Below, piece by piece: positions 15,752-23,571 of a stretch of DNA of 64,000 bases. This DNA is from Alishewanella metallidurans (lineage in GTDB: Bacteria; Pseudomonadota; Gammaproteobacteria; Enterobacterales; Alteromonadaceae). Under the pieces are notes generated by a model. It worked only from the letters and a program-made list of their open reading frames with translations. It had not been told where the DNA came from and ran no database searches. Numbering within the stretch: position 1 is the stretch's first letter; every line of letters starts with the position of its first letter. A program made the position numbers and the translations under genes. Location: contig NZ_JALAHQ010000002.1 in the NCBI RefSeq assembly GCF_036983985.1, positions 496,001-560,000 of the forward strand. Direction: 5' to 3'.

Positions 15752-15792
15752 TTGATTTATATCAAGCCGCTAGCCTGTAGCGGCTTTACACT
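15752..15792 (+). promoter_or_regulatory. Perfect FNR box and class II promoter of the DGC gene
   Basis: TTGATTTATATCAA at 15752-15765 is an exact TTGAT-N4-ATCAA FNR/Anr/Dnr site. A TACACT -10 box at 15787-15792 places transcription start near 15800, putting the FNR site centre at about -41.5. The same box-to-TACACT spacing occurs in front of the minus-strand narK gene. Confidence 0.88.
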
Positions 15793-15824
15793 GAAATTCA
15801 TCGTTATATTGCATGGAATTCAGT

Positions 15825-16208
15825 ATGAACACCGAACAGCACCACAAACCCTTGGTTTATTCATGCTCTGGTTGCTCTAATGTAGCGCAGCTAGCTAATG
15901 ATCTGGCCGTAGTACTAGACCGTGAAGGCTCAGCCGAGATGTCTTGCATTGCGGGTATCGGCGGTAACGTTAAACAACTGGTTAAGTTGGCTAAATCTGG
16001 GCGGCCGATTCTAGCCGTGGATGGTTGTGCTTTAAACTGCGTTAAAAAAACACTCGCAACAATAGATGTAGTGCCAACCTGGCATCTTGAATTAACGTCG
16101 TTAGGGTATAAAAAACGCGAGCGTGAAGACTGCGGTTTAGCCGAAACCTATGCGCTAATGAAAATGGTACACCAAGATATTTTAGCGCCGATGGCGAACC
16201 CTAATTAA
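15825..16208 (+). CDS. DGC-domain putative zinc-binding protein
   Basis: The protein has 127 residues from ATG 15825; this start is preferred over ATG 15813 because GGAA lies 6 bases before it. It has the DGC domain (PF08859): YSCSGCSNVAQ near the N-terminus and AVDGCALNCVKK near residue 72, with several cysteines able to hold zinc or an iron-sulfur cluster. The biochemical role of DGC proteins is not established, but they recur in denitrification and anaerobic gene sets. Here a perfect FNR box controls it, which supports a low-oxygen function. Its end overlaps the convergent moeB end by 4 bp. Confidence 0.85.
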   Translation: MNTEQHHKPLVYSCSGCSNVAQLANDLAVVLDREGSAEMSCIAGIGGNVKQLVKLAKSGRPILAVDGCALNCVKKTLATIDVVPTWHLELTSLGYKKREREDCGLAETYALMKMVHQDILAPMANPN

Positions 16209-16960
16209 ACCTGAGCACACACACTGCAAGCAGGATCTTTAGCTAAATTAAATTGCCGCCACTGGCTGTGCATGGCATCGAACAGTTGTAGCTTGCCAAA
16301 CAACGGGTTACCTAGTTTTGCCAGTATTTTTACGGCTTCAAGCGCTTGCATAGTGCCAACTATGCCTACGACGGGGCTTAAAATTCCGGCTTCCATACAA
16401 CTCAGTTGCTGTTCACCAAATAACTGACTTAAACAGTGATAACAGGCTTGTTCGCCATTCATGCTAAAGCTAGCAACTTGGCCTTCCAGACGAATGGCTG
16501 CGCCTGATACCAGCGGTACTTTAGCGACCACACAGGCCGCATTAATGGCATTGCGGGTGGCTAAATTGTCGCTGCAATCTAATACCAAAGAAAACTGCGG
16601 TATTAGCGTTAACAAGTCCTCTGCCGTTAGGCGTTTATTGATTGCTGTTAATGTAATGCCACTGTTCAATGTGGTTAAACGTTGTCGCGCTTGCTCAACT
16701 TTTGCCAAACCAATATCGGTTTCACTATATAAAATTTGCCGCTGCAAGTTTGAGCTATCAATATTGTCATCATCAACCAGTGTAATATTGCCGACACCCG
16801 ACGCCACCAAATAGGGGGCTGCGGCACAGCCCAAGCCGCCCATGCCGATAACAAGCACCTTGCTGGCTAATAGTGCTTCTTGGCCGTGAAAATCTAGCGC
16901 CGGCAGCATCAGTTGTCGGCTGTAACGCATCGCCTGCGCAGGGGTTAAAATATCAGTCAT
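16205..16960 (-). CDS. moeB: Molybdopterin-synthase adenylyltransferase MoeB / ThiF-HesA family
   Basis: The protein has 251 residues and the E1-like fold. The nucleotide-binding VIGMGGLGCAAA lies near residue 35, DCSDN near residue 133 is the ATP/Mg site, and two CxxC pairs (CYHC near 173 and CSVC at the C-terminus) bind zinc. MoeB adenylylates the C-terminus of MoaD so that it can be thiocarboxylated for molybdopterin synthesis. ThiF (thiamine) is an alternative by similarity; the nearby moaB and nitrate genes favour MoeB. It is the last gene of the norR-ybaN-moeB string, its start overlapping ybaN by 8 bp. Confidence 0.88.
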   Translation of the reverse strand: MTDILTPAQAMRYSRQLMLPALDFHGQEALLASKVLVIGMGGLGCAAAPYLVASGVGNITLVDDDNIDSSNLQRQILYSETDIGLAKVEQARQRLTTLNSGITLTAINKRLTAEDLLTLIPQFSLVLDCSDNLATRNAINAACVVAKVPLVSGAAIRLEGQVASFSMNGEQACYHCLSQLFGEQQLSCMEAGILSPVVGIVGTMQALEAVKILAKLGNPLFGKLQLFDAMHSQWRQFNLAKDPACSVCAQV

Positions 16961-17339
16961 GGTTTTGCTCTATCTGTTCGGGTCGGCACCATAGCCATAC
17001 TGCTACGGCAAGTAAAAATAACGGCAATGCCAGCTTCATGCCCCAAGGCGCGGCCGAAAACTGGAGCATTATGGCACTTAATGCCATCATTATGCTGGCC
17101 AGATATTTAGCGCGCCGCGACACGATACCGTGCGCTCGCCATTGTTGTATTGGTGGGCCAAGTGTGGGATGAGCTAATAGCTTTTGCTCTAATGCTGGCC
17201 AGCCTTTGCCGGCGGCCCAAGCACTTAATAATACAAAAGGTACCGTGGGCAAACCCGGTAAAGGTATACCAATTAACCCCAGTATTAGGCTAACAATAGC
17301 CAGTGTTCGCCATGCTAACACTCGTGTAAACTGCCACAT
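16953..17339 (-). CDS. ybaN: DUF454 (YbaN) family inner-membrane protein
   Basis: The protein has 128 residues, close to E. coli YbaN (125). Two hydrophobic hairpins are present, and the N-terminal GLIGIPLPGLPTVPFVLLSAWA motif is the DUF454 signature, followed by HPTLGPPIQQW. Function is unknown; DUF454 genes often sit near heme or respiratory genes. The start overlaps the norR stop by one base and the stop overlaps the moeB start by 8 bp, so it is translationally embedded in the norR operon. Confidence 0.9.
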   Translation of the reverse strand: MWQFTRVLAWRTLAIVSLILGLIGIPLPGLPTVPFVLLSAWAAGKGWPALEQKLLAHPTLGPPIQQWRAHGIVSRRAKYLASIMMALSAIMLQFSAAPWGMKLALPLFLLAVAVWLWCRPEQIEQNHD

Positions 17340-18877
17340 TATTTTAAACCCAGCCGCTGGGCTAATTTATGCAGGTTACTGGGATCTAACTCTAGCTGTC
17401 GTGCGGCTTGCGACCAACTGCCCTTATTTTGTTGTAATGCCGTTTCTATCATTTGCCGTTGCAGCTGGCTTACTGCTAACTTAAGTGGAATTGCTAAGTT
17501 ATTGCTAGCTAATACGTTTTGCGCATTTTGCGCGCTATGCAGCACAGCAGCAGTTACGCTATCAATATCAAGCAGCTCCGCACCTAGAGTAACAATATCT
17601 GTGCGCGCCACGCCTTGGCTTAAAGCTTTTATCGCCGCGCGGCTAATAACATGCTCTAGCTCTCGCACATTACCCGGCCAATCGTAACTGAGTAACGCTA
17701 ATTCGGCTTCTGGCGATAAACGCAGCGCGCGTAAGCCTAAACGACCCCTGTTTTGCTCAAGAAAGTGTCCCGCTAATAACGGGATATCGTCGCGCCGCTC
17801 CCGCAGAGGTGGAATAGGCAGCGGATATACGGATAAGCGATGATACAAGTCAGCACGAAACTCGCCCTGCTTGACCTGTTGTTTTAAATCGCGGTTTGTT
17901 GCCGCCACCAAACGCACGTTTACCTGGCGTGGTTTATCTGAACCCAAGCGTTGTATTTCACCATTTTGCAGTACCCGTAACAGCTTAGCTTGCACACCCA
18001 GTGGTAACTCACCTACTTCATCTAAAAACAAGGTGCCGCCATCGGCGGCTTCAAACCGACCAGCGCGTTCAGTATGGGCACCAGAAAATGCGCCCTTGTT
18101 ATGACCAAATAATTCACTTTCAGCCAAGCTTTCTGGCAAGGCCGCACAGTTAATGTAAATAAGTGGTTTACCCGAGCGTGACGAACTACGATGTAAATGC
18201 CGTGCAAACAGTTCTTTACCTACGCCAGTTTCACCCAGCAATAACACCGGCAAATCTGAGGTGGCCACCACCGTTAGCTCTTGCAGAATTTGCTGCAATA
18301 CTTTGCTTTGTCCTATTAGCTCATAACGCTGCTGTGCCGCAGGTTCAAATTGCTGACTACCATTTTGATGGTTTAATCTTAGCGCACGGTTAGCTTGCTC
18401 TAGCTCAGTAATACGCACCGCCGCTTCAACAAATAAGCTAAAACGTTGTAGTTCAAATAGTGTCGCTTCGGAAAAGCTGCCAGCTTGTAACGCGTCTAAA
18501 GTTAGTACGCCCCAGCAACGGCCTTCTATGTATAACGAAATGCCCATGCAATCATGCACCGGCAAGGCGTGGCCAGGCTTTTCTGCCAGCAAGCCATCGT
18601 ACGGATCCGGCAATTCAGAGTCAGGTTCAAACCGCACCGGATTGCGACTGGCTAATATTGCCGCCAACCTTGGGTGTTCAGCCACCGTAAAACGTCGGCC
18701 CAACGCATCACGCACTAAACCATACATAGCCACTGGCTTTAACACATCATGTTCTAGCTTTAATAAGCCAACCGCACCGCACGTAAAATGGTTGCATAGC
18801 GTGGTTACCAAACGCTGCAACCTAACTGCTGCTGGTAAATCTGTTACCAAATCAACAACTAAAATCTCTTCCAGCAT
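17339..18877 (-). CDS. norR: Nitric-oxide-responsive sigma-54 activator NorR
   Basis: The protein has 512 residues from ATG 18877 (E. coli NorR 504), preferred over longer in-frame starts because MLEEILVVDLVTDLP aligns with known NorR starts and the upstream DNA carries the NorR boxes. It has an N-terminal GAF domain (residues ~20-170) that in NorR senses NO through non-heme iron, a central AAA+ domain (Walker A GETGVGKE, DEVGEL, and GAFSGA in place of the usual GAFTGA) and a C-terminal Fis-type helix-turn-helix (SQAARQLELDPSNLHKLAQR). It is divergent from ytfE, the evident target. Confidence 0.95.
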   Translation of the reverse strand: MLEEILVVDLVTDLPAAVRLQRLVTTLCNHFTCGAVGLLKLEHDVLKPVAMYGLVRDALGRRFTVAEHPRLAAILASRNPVRFEPDSELPDPYDGLLAEKPGHALPVHDCMGISLYIEGRCWGVLTLDALQAGSFSEATLFELQRFSLFVEAAVRITELEQANRALRLNHQNGSQQFEPAAQQRYELIGQSKVLQQILQELTVVATSDLPVLLLGETGVGKELFARHLHRSSSRSGKPLIYINCAALPESLAESELFGHNKGAFSGAHTERAGRFEAADGGTLFLDEVGELPLGVQAKLLRVLQNGEIQRLGSDKPRQVNVRLVAATNRDLKQQVKQGEFRADLYHRLSVYPLPIPPLRERRDDIPLLAGHFLEQNRGRLGLRALRLSPEAELALLSYDWPGNVRELEHVISRAAIKALSQGVARTDIVTLGAELLDIDSVTAAVLHSAQNAQNVLASNNLAIPLKLAVSQLQRQMIETALQQNKGSWSQAARQLELDPSNLHKLAQRLGLK

Positions 18878-18932
18878 GGTAGTTTTTACCTTTGGGTACA
18901 TTAAACCCGAAATTGAGTGGGTGTAATGTACC
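18878..18932. promoter_or_regulatory. Three NorR-binding boxes (GGT-N7-ACC)
   Basis: Exact GGT-N7-ACC sites occur at 18878-18890, 18895-18907 and 18920-18932. Three such sites upstream of a sigma-54 promoter is the arrangement described for NorR in Ralstonia and E. coli. The first abuts the norR start codon, so NorR may also repress its own gene. The sites lie about 40-100 bp upstream of the ytfE -24 element. Confidence 0.88.
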
Positions 18933-18973
18933 ATGACACATAATAAAGCTATATAAATCAAAGGTGGTAGTTT

Positions 18974-18989
18974 TGGCCTGACTCTTGCT
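18974..18989 (+). promoter_or_regulatory. Sigma-54 promoter of ytfE
   Basis: TGGCCTGACTCTTGCT has GG at 18975-18976 and GC at 18987-18988 with ten bases between, the -24/-12 signature (TGGC-N8-TTGC). Transcription would begin near 19000, 48 bp before the ytfE start. Three NorR boxes precede it. Confidence 0.88.
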
Positions 18990-19047
18990 CTTTAACTGTA
19001 GTCGCGTGCAGGACGCGGAATATTTCGTTAAGTATGCAGGAGTTAGT

Positions 19048-19743
19048 ATGCAATTATTAGATCAGTCTTTAGGCCAAATTGCCACATCAGTAGCCGGTGC
19101 CACAGCGGTATTTCATCAGCATAAATTAGATTTTTGTTGTGGTGGCCAGCACAGCTTACGCGACGCATTAGCGAAAAAAGGCCTGCCAGAACAAGATATT
19201 GTTAATGCCTTAACCGCATTAACTTTACAGCCAGTTCAGTTTACCGATTGGCGCAAAGCACCAACTAAAGAGTTAATAACGCATATTTTAGAACGTTTTC
19301 ATCAACGTCATCGTTTACAGTTACCAGAGCTTAGCCGCTTAGCGCGTCGGGTTGAGCATGTGCACGGTGATGACCCAAGTTGCCCTACCGGTTTAACTGA
19401 TCACCTTGATGATATGTATCAAGAATTAGAAAGCCATATGATGAAAGAAGAACAAATTTTGTTTCCAATGCTAGCTGGCGGTATTTATCCTGCTGGCCCG
19501 ATAAGCGTAATGGAAGAAGAACATATACAGCACGGTGATGCGTTAGAAAAACTTGAGCTATTAACTAACAACATTACGCTGCCAGCACACGCATGTAATA
19601 CTTGGACGGCGTTATACATTGGTTTAAAAGAGCTTAAAGAAGATTTAATGCAGCACATTTTATTAGAAAACGAAATTTTGTTTGTGCAACCTAAAGCCAA
19701 AGCGCACGGCGAAGGTGGTGTGTGCTGCGGTGGTTGTCAGTAG
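19048..19743 (+). CDS. ytfE: Di-iron repair protein YtfE/DnrN (NorA)
   Basis: The protein has 231 residues from ATG 19048, chosen for the AGGAG site just before it and the family-like MQLLDQSLGQIATSVAGA start. The N-terminal ScdA_N domain carries HKLDFCCGGQ; the C-terminal hemerythrin-like domain has di-iron ligands in RFHQRHR, HMMKEEQ, EEEHIQHG and MQHILLENEILF. A short Cys-rich tail (GGVCCGGCQ) ends it. YtfE/DnrN repairs nitrosatively damaged Fe-S clusters or handles NO-bound iron. It is controlled by the sigma-54 promoter and NorR boxes immediately upstream. Confidence 0.95.
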   Translation: MQLLDQSLGQIATSVAGATAVFHQHKLDFCCGGQHSLRDALAKKGLPEQDIVNALTALTLQPVQFTDWRKAPTKELITHILERFHQRHRLQLPELSRLARRVEHVHGDDPSCPTGLTDHLDDMYQELESHMMKEEQILFPMLAGGIYPAGPISVMEEEHIQHGDALEKLELLTNNITLPAHACNTWTALYIGLKELKEDLMQHILLENEILFVQPKAKAHGEGGVCCGGCQ

Positions 19744-19758
19744 TTTTTAGCCGTATCT

Positions 19759-19794
19759 AACCTGTGTTAGTGCTTAAGCATTAACACAGGTTTA
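19759..19794 (+). terminator. Terminator after ytfE
   Basis: A perfect AACCTGTGTTA / TAACACAGGTT stem around a TGCTTAAGCA-type loop, ending in TTTATT, lies 15 bp after the ytfE stop. It may also serve the convergent ABC exporter gene. Confidence 0.85.
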
Positions 19795-19816
19795 TTCCAC
19801 TGTTTAGGTCCGCTTA

Positions 19817-21556
19817 TTAACTTAATAATTGCAGTTTGGCTAACTCGCTATACAGCTCGCTAGTTTGCATTAGCTCTTGGTGGGTGCCGCTGGCAATAAT
19901 CTGGCCTTTATCTAATAACAAAATACGATCGGCGTTAATCACTGTCGCTAAGCGATGGGCAATAATTAATGTGGTTTTACCCTGCATCAGATGATCTAGC
20001 GCTTGTTTAACCTGCAGCTCGCTTAACGCATCTAATGCGCTGGTGGCTTCATCTAACAGCAACACAGGTCGGTCGGCTAGTATGGCTCTGGCAATAGCAA
20101 TACGCTGCTTTTGTCCACCCGATAACCGTACACCACGCTCACCTAGCTCGGTGGCATAACCGGCGCTAAACTCCTGAATAAACTCATCAGCGCGCGCAGC
20201 AATACAGGCTTGGCGCACTTCAGCTTCAGTAGCATCGGGCCGGCCATAACGCACGTTTTCTAACACAGAGCTGGCAAAAATAACCGAGTCTTGTGGTACC
20301 AAAGCAAATTGTGCCCGTAGCGTGGCTAAATCTAATAAGCTGATATCGGTATCATCGAGTAAAATTTGCCCTGAACTAGGTAAATAAAAACGCTGCAATA
20401 ATTGAAATAACGTGGTTTTACCCGCGCCGCTGGGGCCAACTAATGCTACCCGCTCACCGCGTTGTATCGTTAAATTAAGCTGATGCAGCACGGTTCTATC
20501 TGCTACTTGTGGGTAAGCAAAGCTAAGTTGCTGCAAACGAATATTCCCTTGCACCGGCAAGCTAAGTGATACTGGCTGCGCTGGTGAGCCAATGTCTACC
20601 GGTGCACTGACTAACTCAATTAGGCGATCGGCGGCACCCGCCGCCCGTTGAATGTCGCCAATTACCTCGCTGATGGTCGCGGCTGCACCTGCCACCATCA
20701 CCGCATAAAACATAAAAGCCGTAAGCTGACCGGCCGTAACGTTACCGTGCATCACATCTCGTGCGCCGACCCAGCTAATTAATACCATGGCGCTAATACT
20801 TAGCAACATAACGCCAGCAATAAGCATGGCACGATATAAAATCCGCCCTTCTGCTGCCTGCATTACTTGCTCAATACGCCCAGCAAACAGCTGTTGATCA
20901 CGTGGTTCGTGGCCGTATGATTGCACGGTATGAATTTCGTGTATGCTTTCATCAACGTACGCACCAACATCGGCTAGCCTATCTTGACTGGCACGCGACA
21001 ATTTACGCACCTTACGGCCAAGAATAATAATCGGCAGCAGTACTAAAGGCACAGCCAACAGCACCAAACCGGTCATTTTAAAACTAGTTAATGCCATCAT
21101 AACCAAGCCACCCACTGCGGTAACAGCCGAGCGCAAGGCCATAGATAAACTTGAGCCAACCACACTTTGTAATAATGTGGTATCGGCGGTAAAACGCGAA
21201 ATGACTTCGCCCGTGCGCATTTGGCTATAAAACGTTGGCGAGAGCTTTAACATATGCTGATATAGCTTATTACGAATATCGGCGCTAACCCGCTCACCTA
21301 GCCAGCTCATTAAGTAAAATCGGCAGAAAATAGCGGCGGAAGAAAGTAAACACAGCAACAAGATAGCAACGGTAATTTGGTTTAGCTTATCGGTATTATT
21401 GGCAACAAAGCCGTCATCGACCAACATGCGCACGCCCTGTCCCAGCGCCAGCCAGCCAAGCGAACCAATCAGTAAAAACAGTAATGCCAGCAACACACGT
21501 TTACGATACGGCTGTAAAAAGCCAACAATCCAGGGCAATACCTTTGGTTGCGACAT
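19817..21556 (-). CDS. MsbA/PglK-type ABC exporter (fused permease-ATPase)
   Basis: The protein has 579 residues: a six-helix type IV permease domain (about 15-310) and a nucleotide-binding domain (about 340-575) with Walker A GPSGAGKTTLF, signature LSGGQKQRIAIARA, Walker B VLLLDEATSALD and H-loop IIAHRLATV. This half-transporter architecture fits MsbA-like lipid or PglK-like lipid-linked oligosaccharide flippases and also drug exporters. It is the last gene of the glycan operon, 18 bp after the DUF218 gene, and no Wzx flippase is visible nearby, so a role in flipping the glycan-lipid intermediate is attractive but unproven. Confidence 0.88.
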   Translation of the reverse strand: MSQPKVLPWIVGFLQPYRKRVLLALLFLLIGSLGWLALGQGVRMLVDDGFVANNTDKLNQITVAILLLCLLSSAAIFCRFYLMSWLGERVSADIRNKLYQHMLKLSPTFYSQMRTGEVISRFTADTTLLQSVVGSSLSMALRSAVTAVGGLVMMALTSFKMTGLVLLAVPLVLLPIIILGRKVRKLSRASQDRLADVGAYVDESIHEIHTVQSYGHEPRDQQLFAGRIEQVMQAAEGRILYRAMLIAGVMLLSISAMVLISWVGARDVMHGNVTAGQLTAFMFYAVMVAGAAATISEVIGDIQRAAGAADRLIELVSAPVDIGSPAQPVSLSLPVQGNIRLQQLSFAYPQVADRTVLHQLNLTIQRGERVALVGPSGAGKTTLFQLLQRFYLPSSGQILLDDTDISLLDLATLRAQFALVPQDSVIFASSVLENVRYGRPDATEAEVRQACIAARADEFIQEFSAGYATELGERGVRLSGGQKQRIAIARAILADRPVLLLDEATSALDALSELQVKQALDHLMQGKTTLIIAHRLATVINADRILLLDKGQIIASGTHQELMQTSELYSELAKLQLLS

Positions 21557-21574
21557 TAATTAGGTGTCCTTTGT

Positions 21575-22282
21575 TTATTCGGTGTCGGGAATATACCAGT
21601 CTGTCCAGCTATAGGTCAGTGAATATACGGCAAAGCTAGAGAACTCAGAGATCAGCTTGCTATAAAAATCAAAGTTAGACAGGTTGACGGTAAACATACA
21701 ATTACCGTTACAGTTTAGCTCGCGAAAGGTTTGGCTGGACGTCGATAACACCTTGCTGTGCATATTGTGTTGTTTAACCAGCTGATTTACCCGCCACGCA
21801 TGAAAATCGCTAGTAACAATATAATCGGGTTTCAATTCAGTTCTTGCCGCTAGGCTATTAAATTCTTGATAAGTATTTTCGCCGCCATCAATACAGTCTA
21901 CCGCAACTTGTTTATGTTCAATTAACGACTTCAGCTTATTTAAATACGGCTTACAATGCTTACTGGTCATCAGTACGCTTGCGCCCTCTGCTGGTAATAA
22001 TTCGGCCAAATGTTGTATACGCGCACTAGCGCAGGCCGTTAATTTATCGTCTGTGCCACCGCAGCCCAATAATACCACTGCACTGCCAGGTGCTATAGCA
22101 TGGCTAACCGTTTGGCCGACATAAAGGCTACGAAATTGATTAGCAATAAAATTATTACCACTTAAATAATAAAACAATAACAACACCAGCAAACCTTTCT
22201 TACGATAGCAGATATAGGCAGCCACCAAGCCTAACAACGTAAGATTATGTGGATATAAAAACGGTTCAAAAAAATCTTTCAC
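21575..22282 (-). CDS. DUF218 (YdcF/ElyC-type) membrane protein in the glycan locus
   Basis: The protein has 235 residues starting at a GTG (22282-22280) with an AGGAG site; this GTG overlaps the stop of the upstream ligase-like gene (GTGA). Two hydrophobic segments lie near the N-terminus (about 12-50). The following domain has VVLLGCGG and DYIVTSDFHAWRV in the arrangement of DUF218 proteins, which in ElyC and SanA affect envelope polysaccharide metabolism. The assignment to DUF218 is by pattern and moderately sure. Its exact role is unknown, but tight overlap with glycan genes on both sides implies a part in the same pathway. Confidence 0.7.
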   Translation of the reverse strand: MKDFFEPFLYPHNLTLLGLVAAYICYRKKGLLVLLLFYYLSGNNFIANQFRSLYVGQTVSHAIAPGSAVVLLGCGGTDDKLTACASARIQHLAELLPAEGASVLMTSKHCKPYLNKLKSLIEHKQVAVDCIDGGENTYQEFNSLAARTELKPDYIVTSDFHAWRVNQLVKQHNMHSKVLSTSSQTFRELNCNGNCMFTVNLSNFDFYSKLISEFSSFAVYSLTYSWTDWYIPDTE

Positions 22283-23571
22283 GCGCTCTCCTTCTGTTGG
22301 CGTAAATGATGGCTAACGCCAAGCTTATCCGGTTGCAATAGCAATACCGCGGTTAACGCCCAAGGCAGCCAGAGCATACCGGATGTCATAATATGCCCCA
22401 CTACCGAGGAGACGGTTAATAACAAAACGTTAAGCAAGATTAAACAACGAGCCATACCGCTCGCCCGAGCTTGCCAGCTACGACGAATAAATAGGCTAAA
22501 GGTGAGTAAGAAGGCGAATAATCCGGGTAAACCATGAAATATCAGTAAGTCAAACCAGTCTAATTCAGCAAAGTATTTTTTAAGATACAAACCTACTCCA
22601 CCCTGACCAACGCCAAGATAGCGCTGCCATTCGCTATAATGTTGGCTGGTAGTTTGCCAAATTTTGCCGGCATAATAATCGCGTGATGACAGCAAGATGC
22701 CGCTAATGCCGCGCTGGTGGTAAACAAACGTTAACTTGTCGTAGATACCTAGGCTACGAAGCAAATATTCGCCATTAAGCCATACCAGTAATAACACTAA
22801 CGCCAGAACTACTGCTCCTGCTAGCAAGCCAAGCCGCTTTTGCTGCCAAAATGGCGCAGGCTGCAACAGCAGCGGAACAAATAACACCAACACTAAGACA
22901 CCAAAGAGGCCGGTTTTAGTGAGCATAAGTGCCGCTGCCGCCACGGCTAATAAGCTAATGATGAGATAACGTGGTTTGTGTTGGGGCCAACTGAGCGCCA
23001 GCACGGCCGCAGATAGCACCAATAGCACTGCGGATAGCTCGTTGGTTGAGTAGAAAAAACCTTTAATACCCAAAAACGATTGCGCTACGCCCTCTAGCGG
23101 TTGGTAAGCATTAAAACCCAAACCAGCCAGCCCAGCCAATATGTTCACTAACAAGACTAAGGCGGAAAAATACAAACTGCGTTGGCACAATAACCGACAG
23201 TGTTCTGGCATGCGCTGTGACAACGCCGACAAATAAGCAAACGCCAGTAACGGACTAATGATTTTTAGCGCTAACTGTAAATCAGCCTGTATCCAGCGCA
23301 TTGGTAGCGCTGACCAATGTAACCCTGGGCCGATTAGCAGCAAAACCAACAACAGCGCTAAACCAGACACGAGCTTTGGCTTTTGTGCTACTAACGAAAC
23401 CGTCATTAAGCTTAACAGTAGTAATTTATAAATACTGGCTAAGGCAAAACTGCTACCGGTATATTGCAGTAATGCGCCATTGACGCAGTCAACTAATAGA
23501 AACAGCGGAATAATACGCAGCAGCAGCGCATCACTGTTGCGCTGCCAGTTAGACACGAAATGAATTGGCAT
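22279..23571 (-). CDS. O-antigen ligase / Wzy polymerase-like membrane protein
   Basis: The protein has 430 residues with about 10-12 membrane segments and one large extracytoplasmic loop (about residues 270-340) containing SLGIYDKLTFVYHQRGISG and the GVGQGGVGLYL motif, as in Wzy_C (PF04932) proteins. This superfamily covers WaaL ligases, Wzy polymerases and PglL-type oligosaccharyltransferases, which cannot be told apart by eye. The start overlaps the GT2 stop by one base (TAATG) and the end overlaps the DUF218 start by 4 bp, so the genes are translationally coupled. Confidence 0.82.
   Translation of the reverse strand: MPIHFVSNWQRNSDALLLRIIPLFLLVDCVNGALLQYTGSSFALASIYKLLLLSLMTVSLVAQKPKLVSGLALLLVLLLIGPGLHWSALPMRWIQADLQLALKIISPLLAFAYLSALSQRMPEHCRLLCQRSLYFSALVLLVNILAGLAGLGFNAYQPLEGVAQSFLGIKGFFYSTNELSAVLLVLSAAVLALSWPQHKPRYLIISLLAVAAAALMLTKTGLFGVLVLVLFVPLLLQPAPFWQQKRLGLLAGAVVLALVLLLVWLNGEYLLRSLGIYDKLTFVYHQRGISGILLSSRDYYAGKIWQTTSQHYSEWQRYLGVGQGGVGLYLKKYFAELDWFDLLIFHGLPGLFAFLLTFSLFIRRSWQARASGMARCLILLNVLLLTVSSVVGHIMTSGMLWLPWALTAVLLLQPDKLGVSHHLRQQKESA

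Noticed and set aside
18878..18961. N-terminal extension of NorR from an earlier in-frame start
   Set aside because: The extension would translate through all three NorR boxes, and the family starts at the MLEEIL position.
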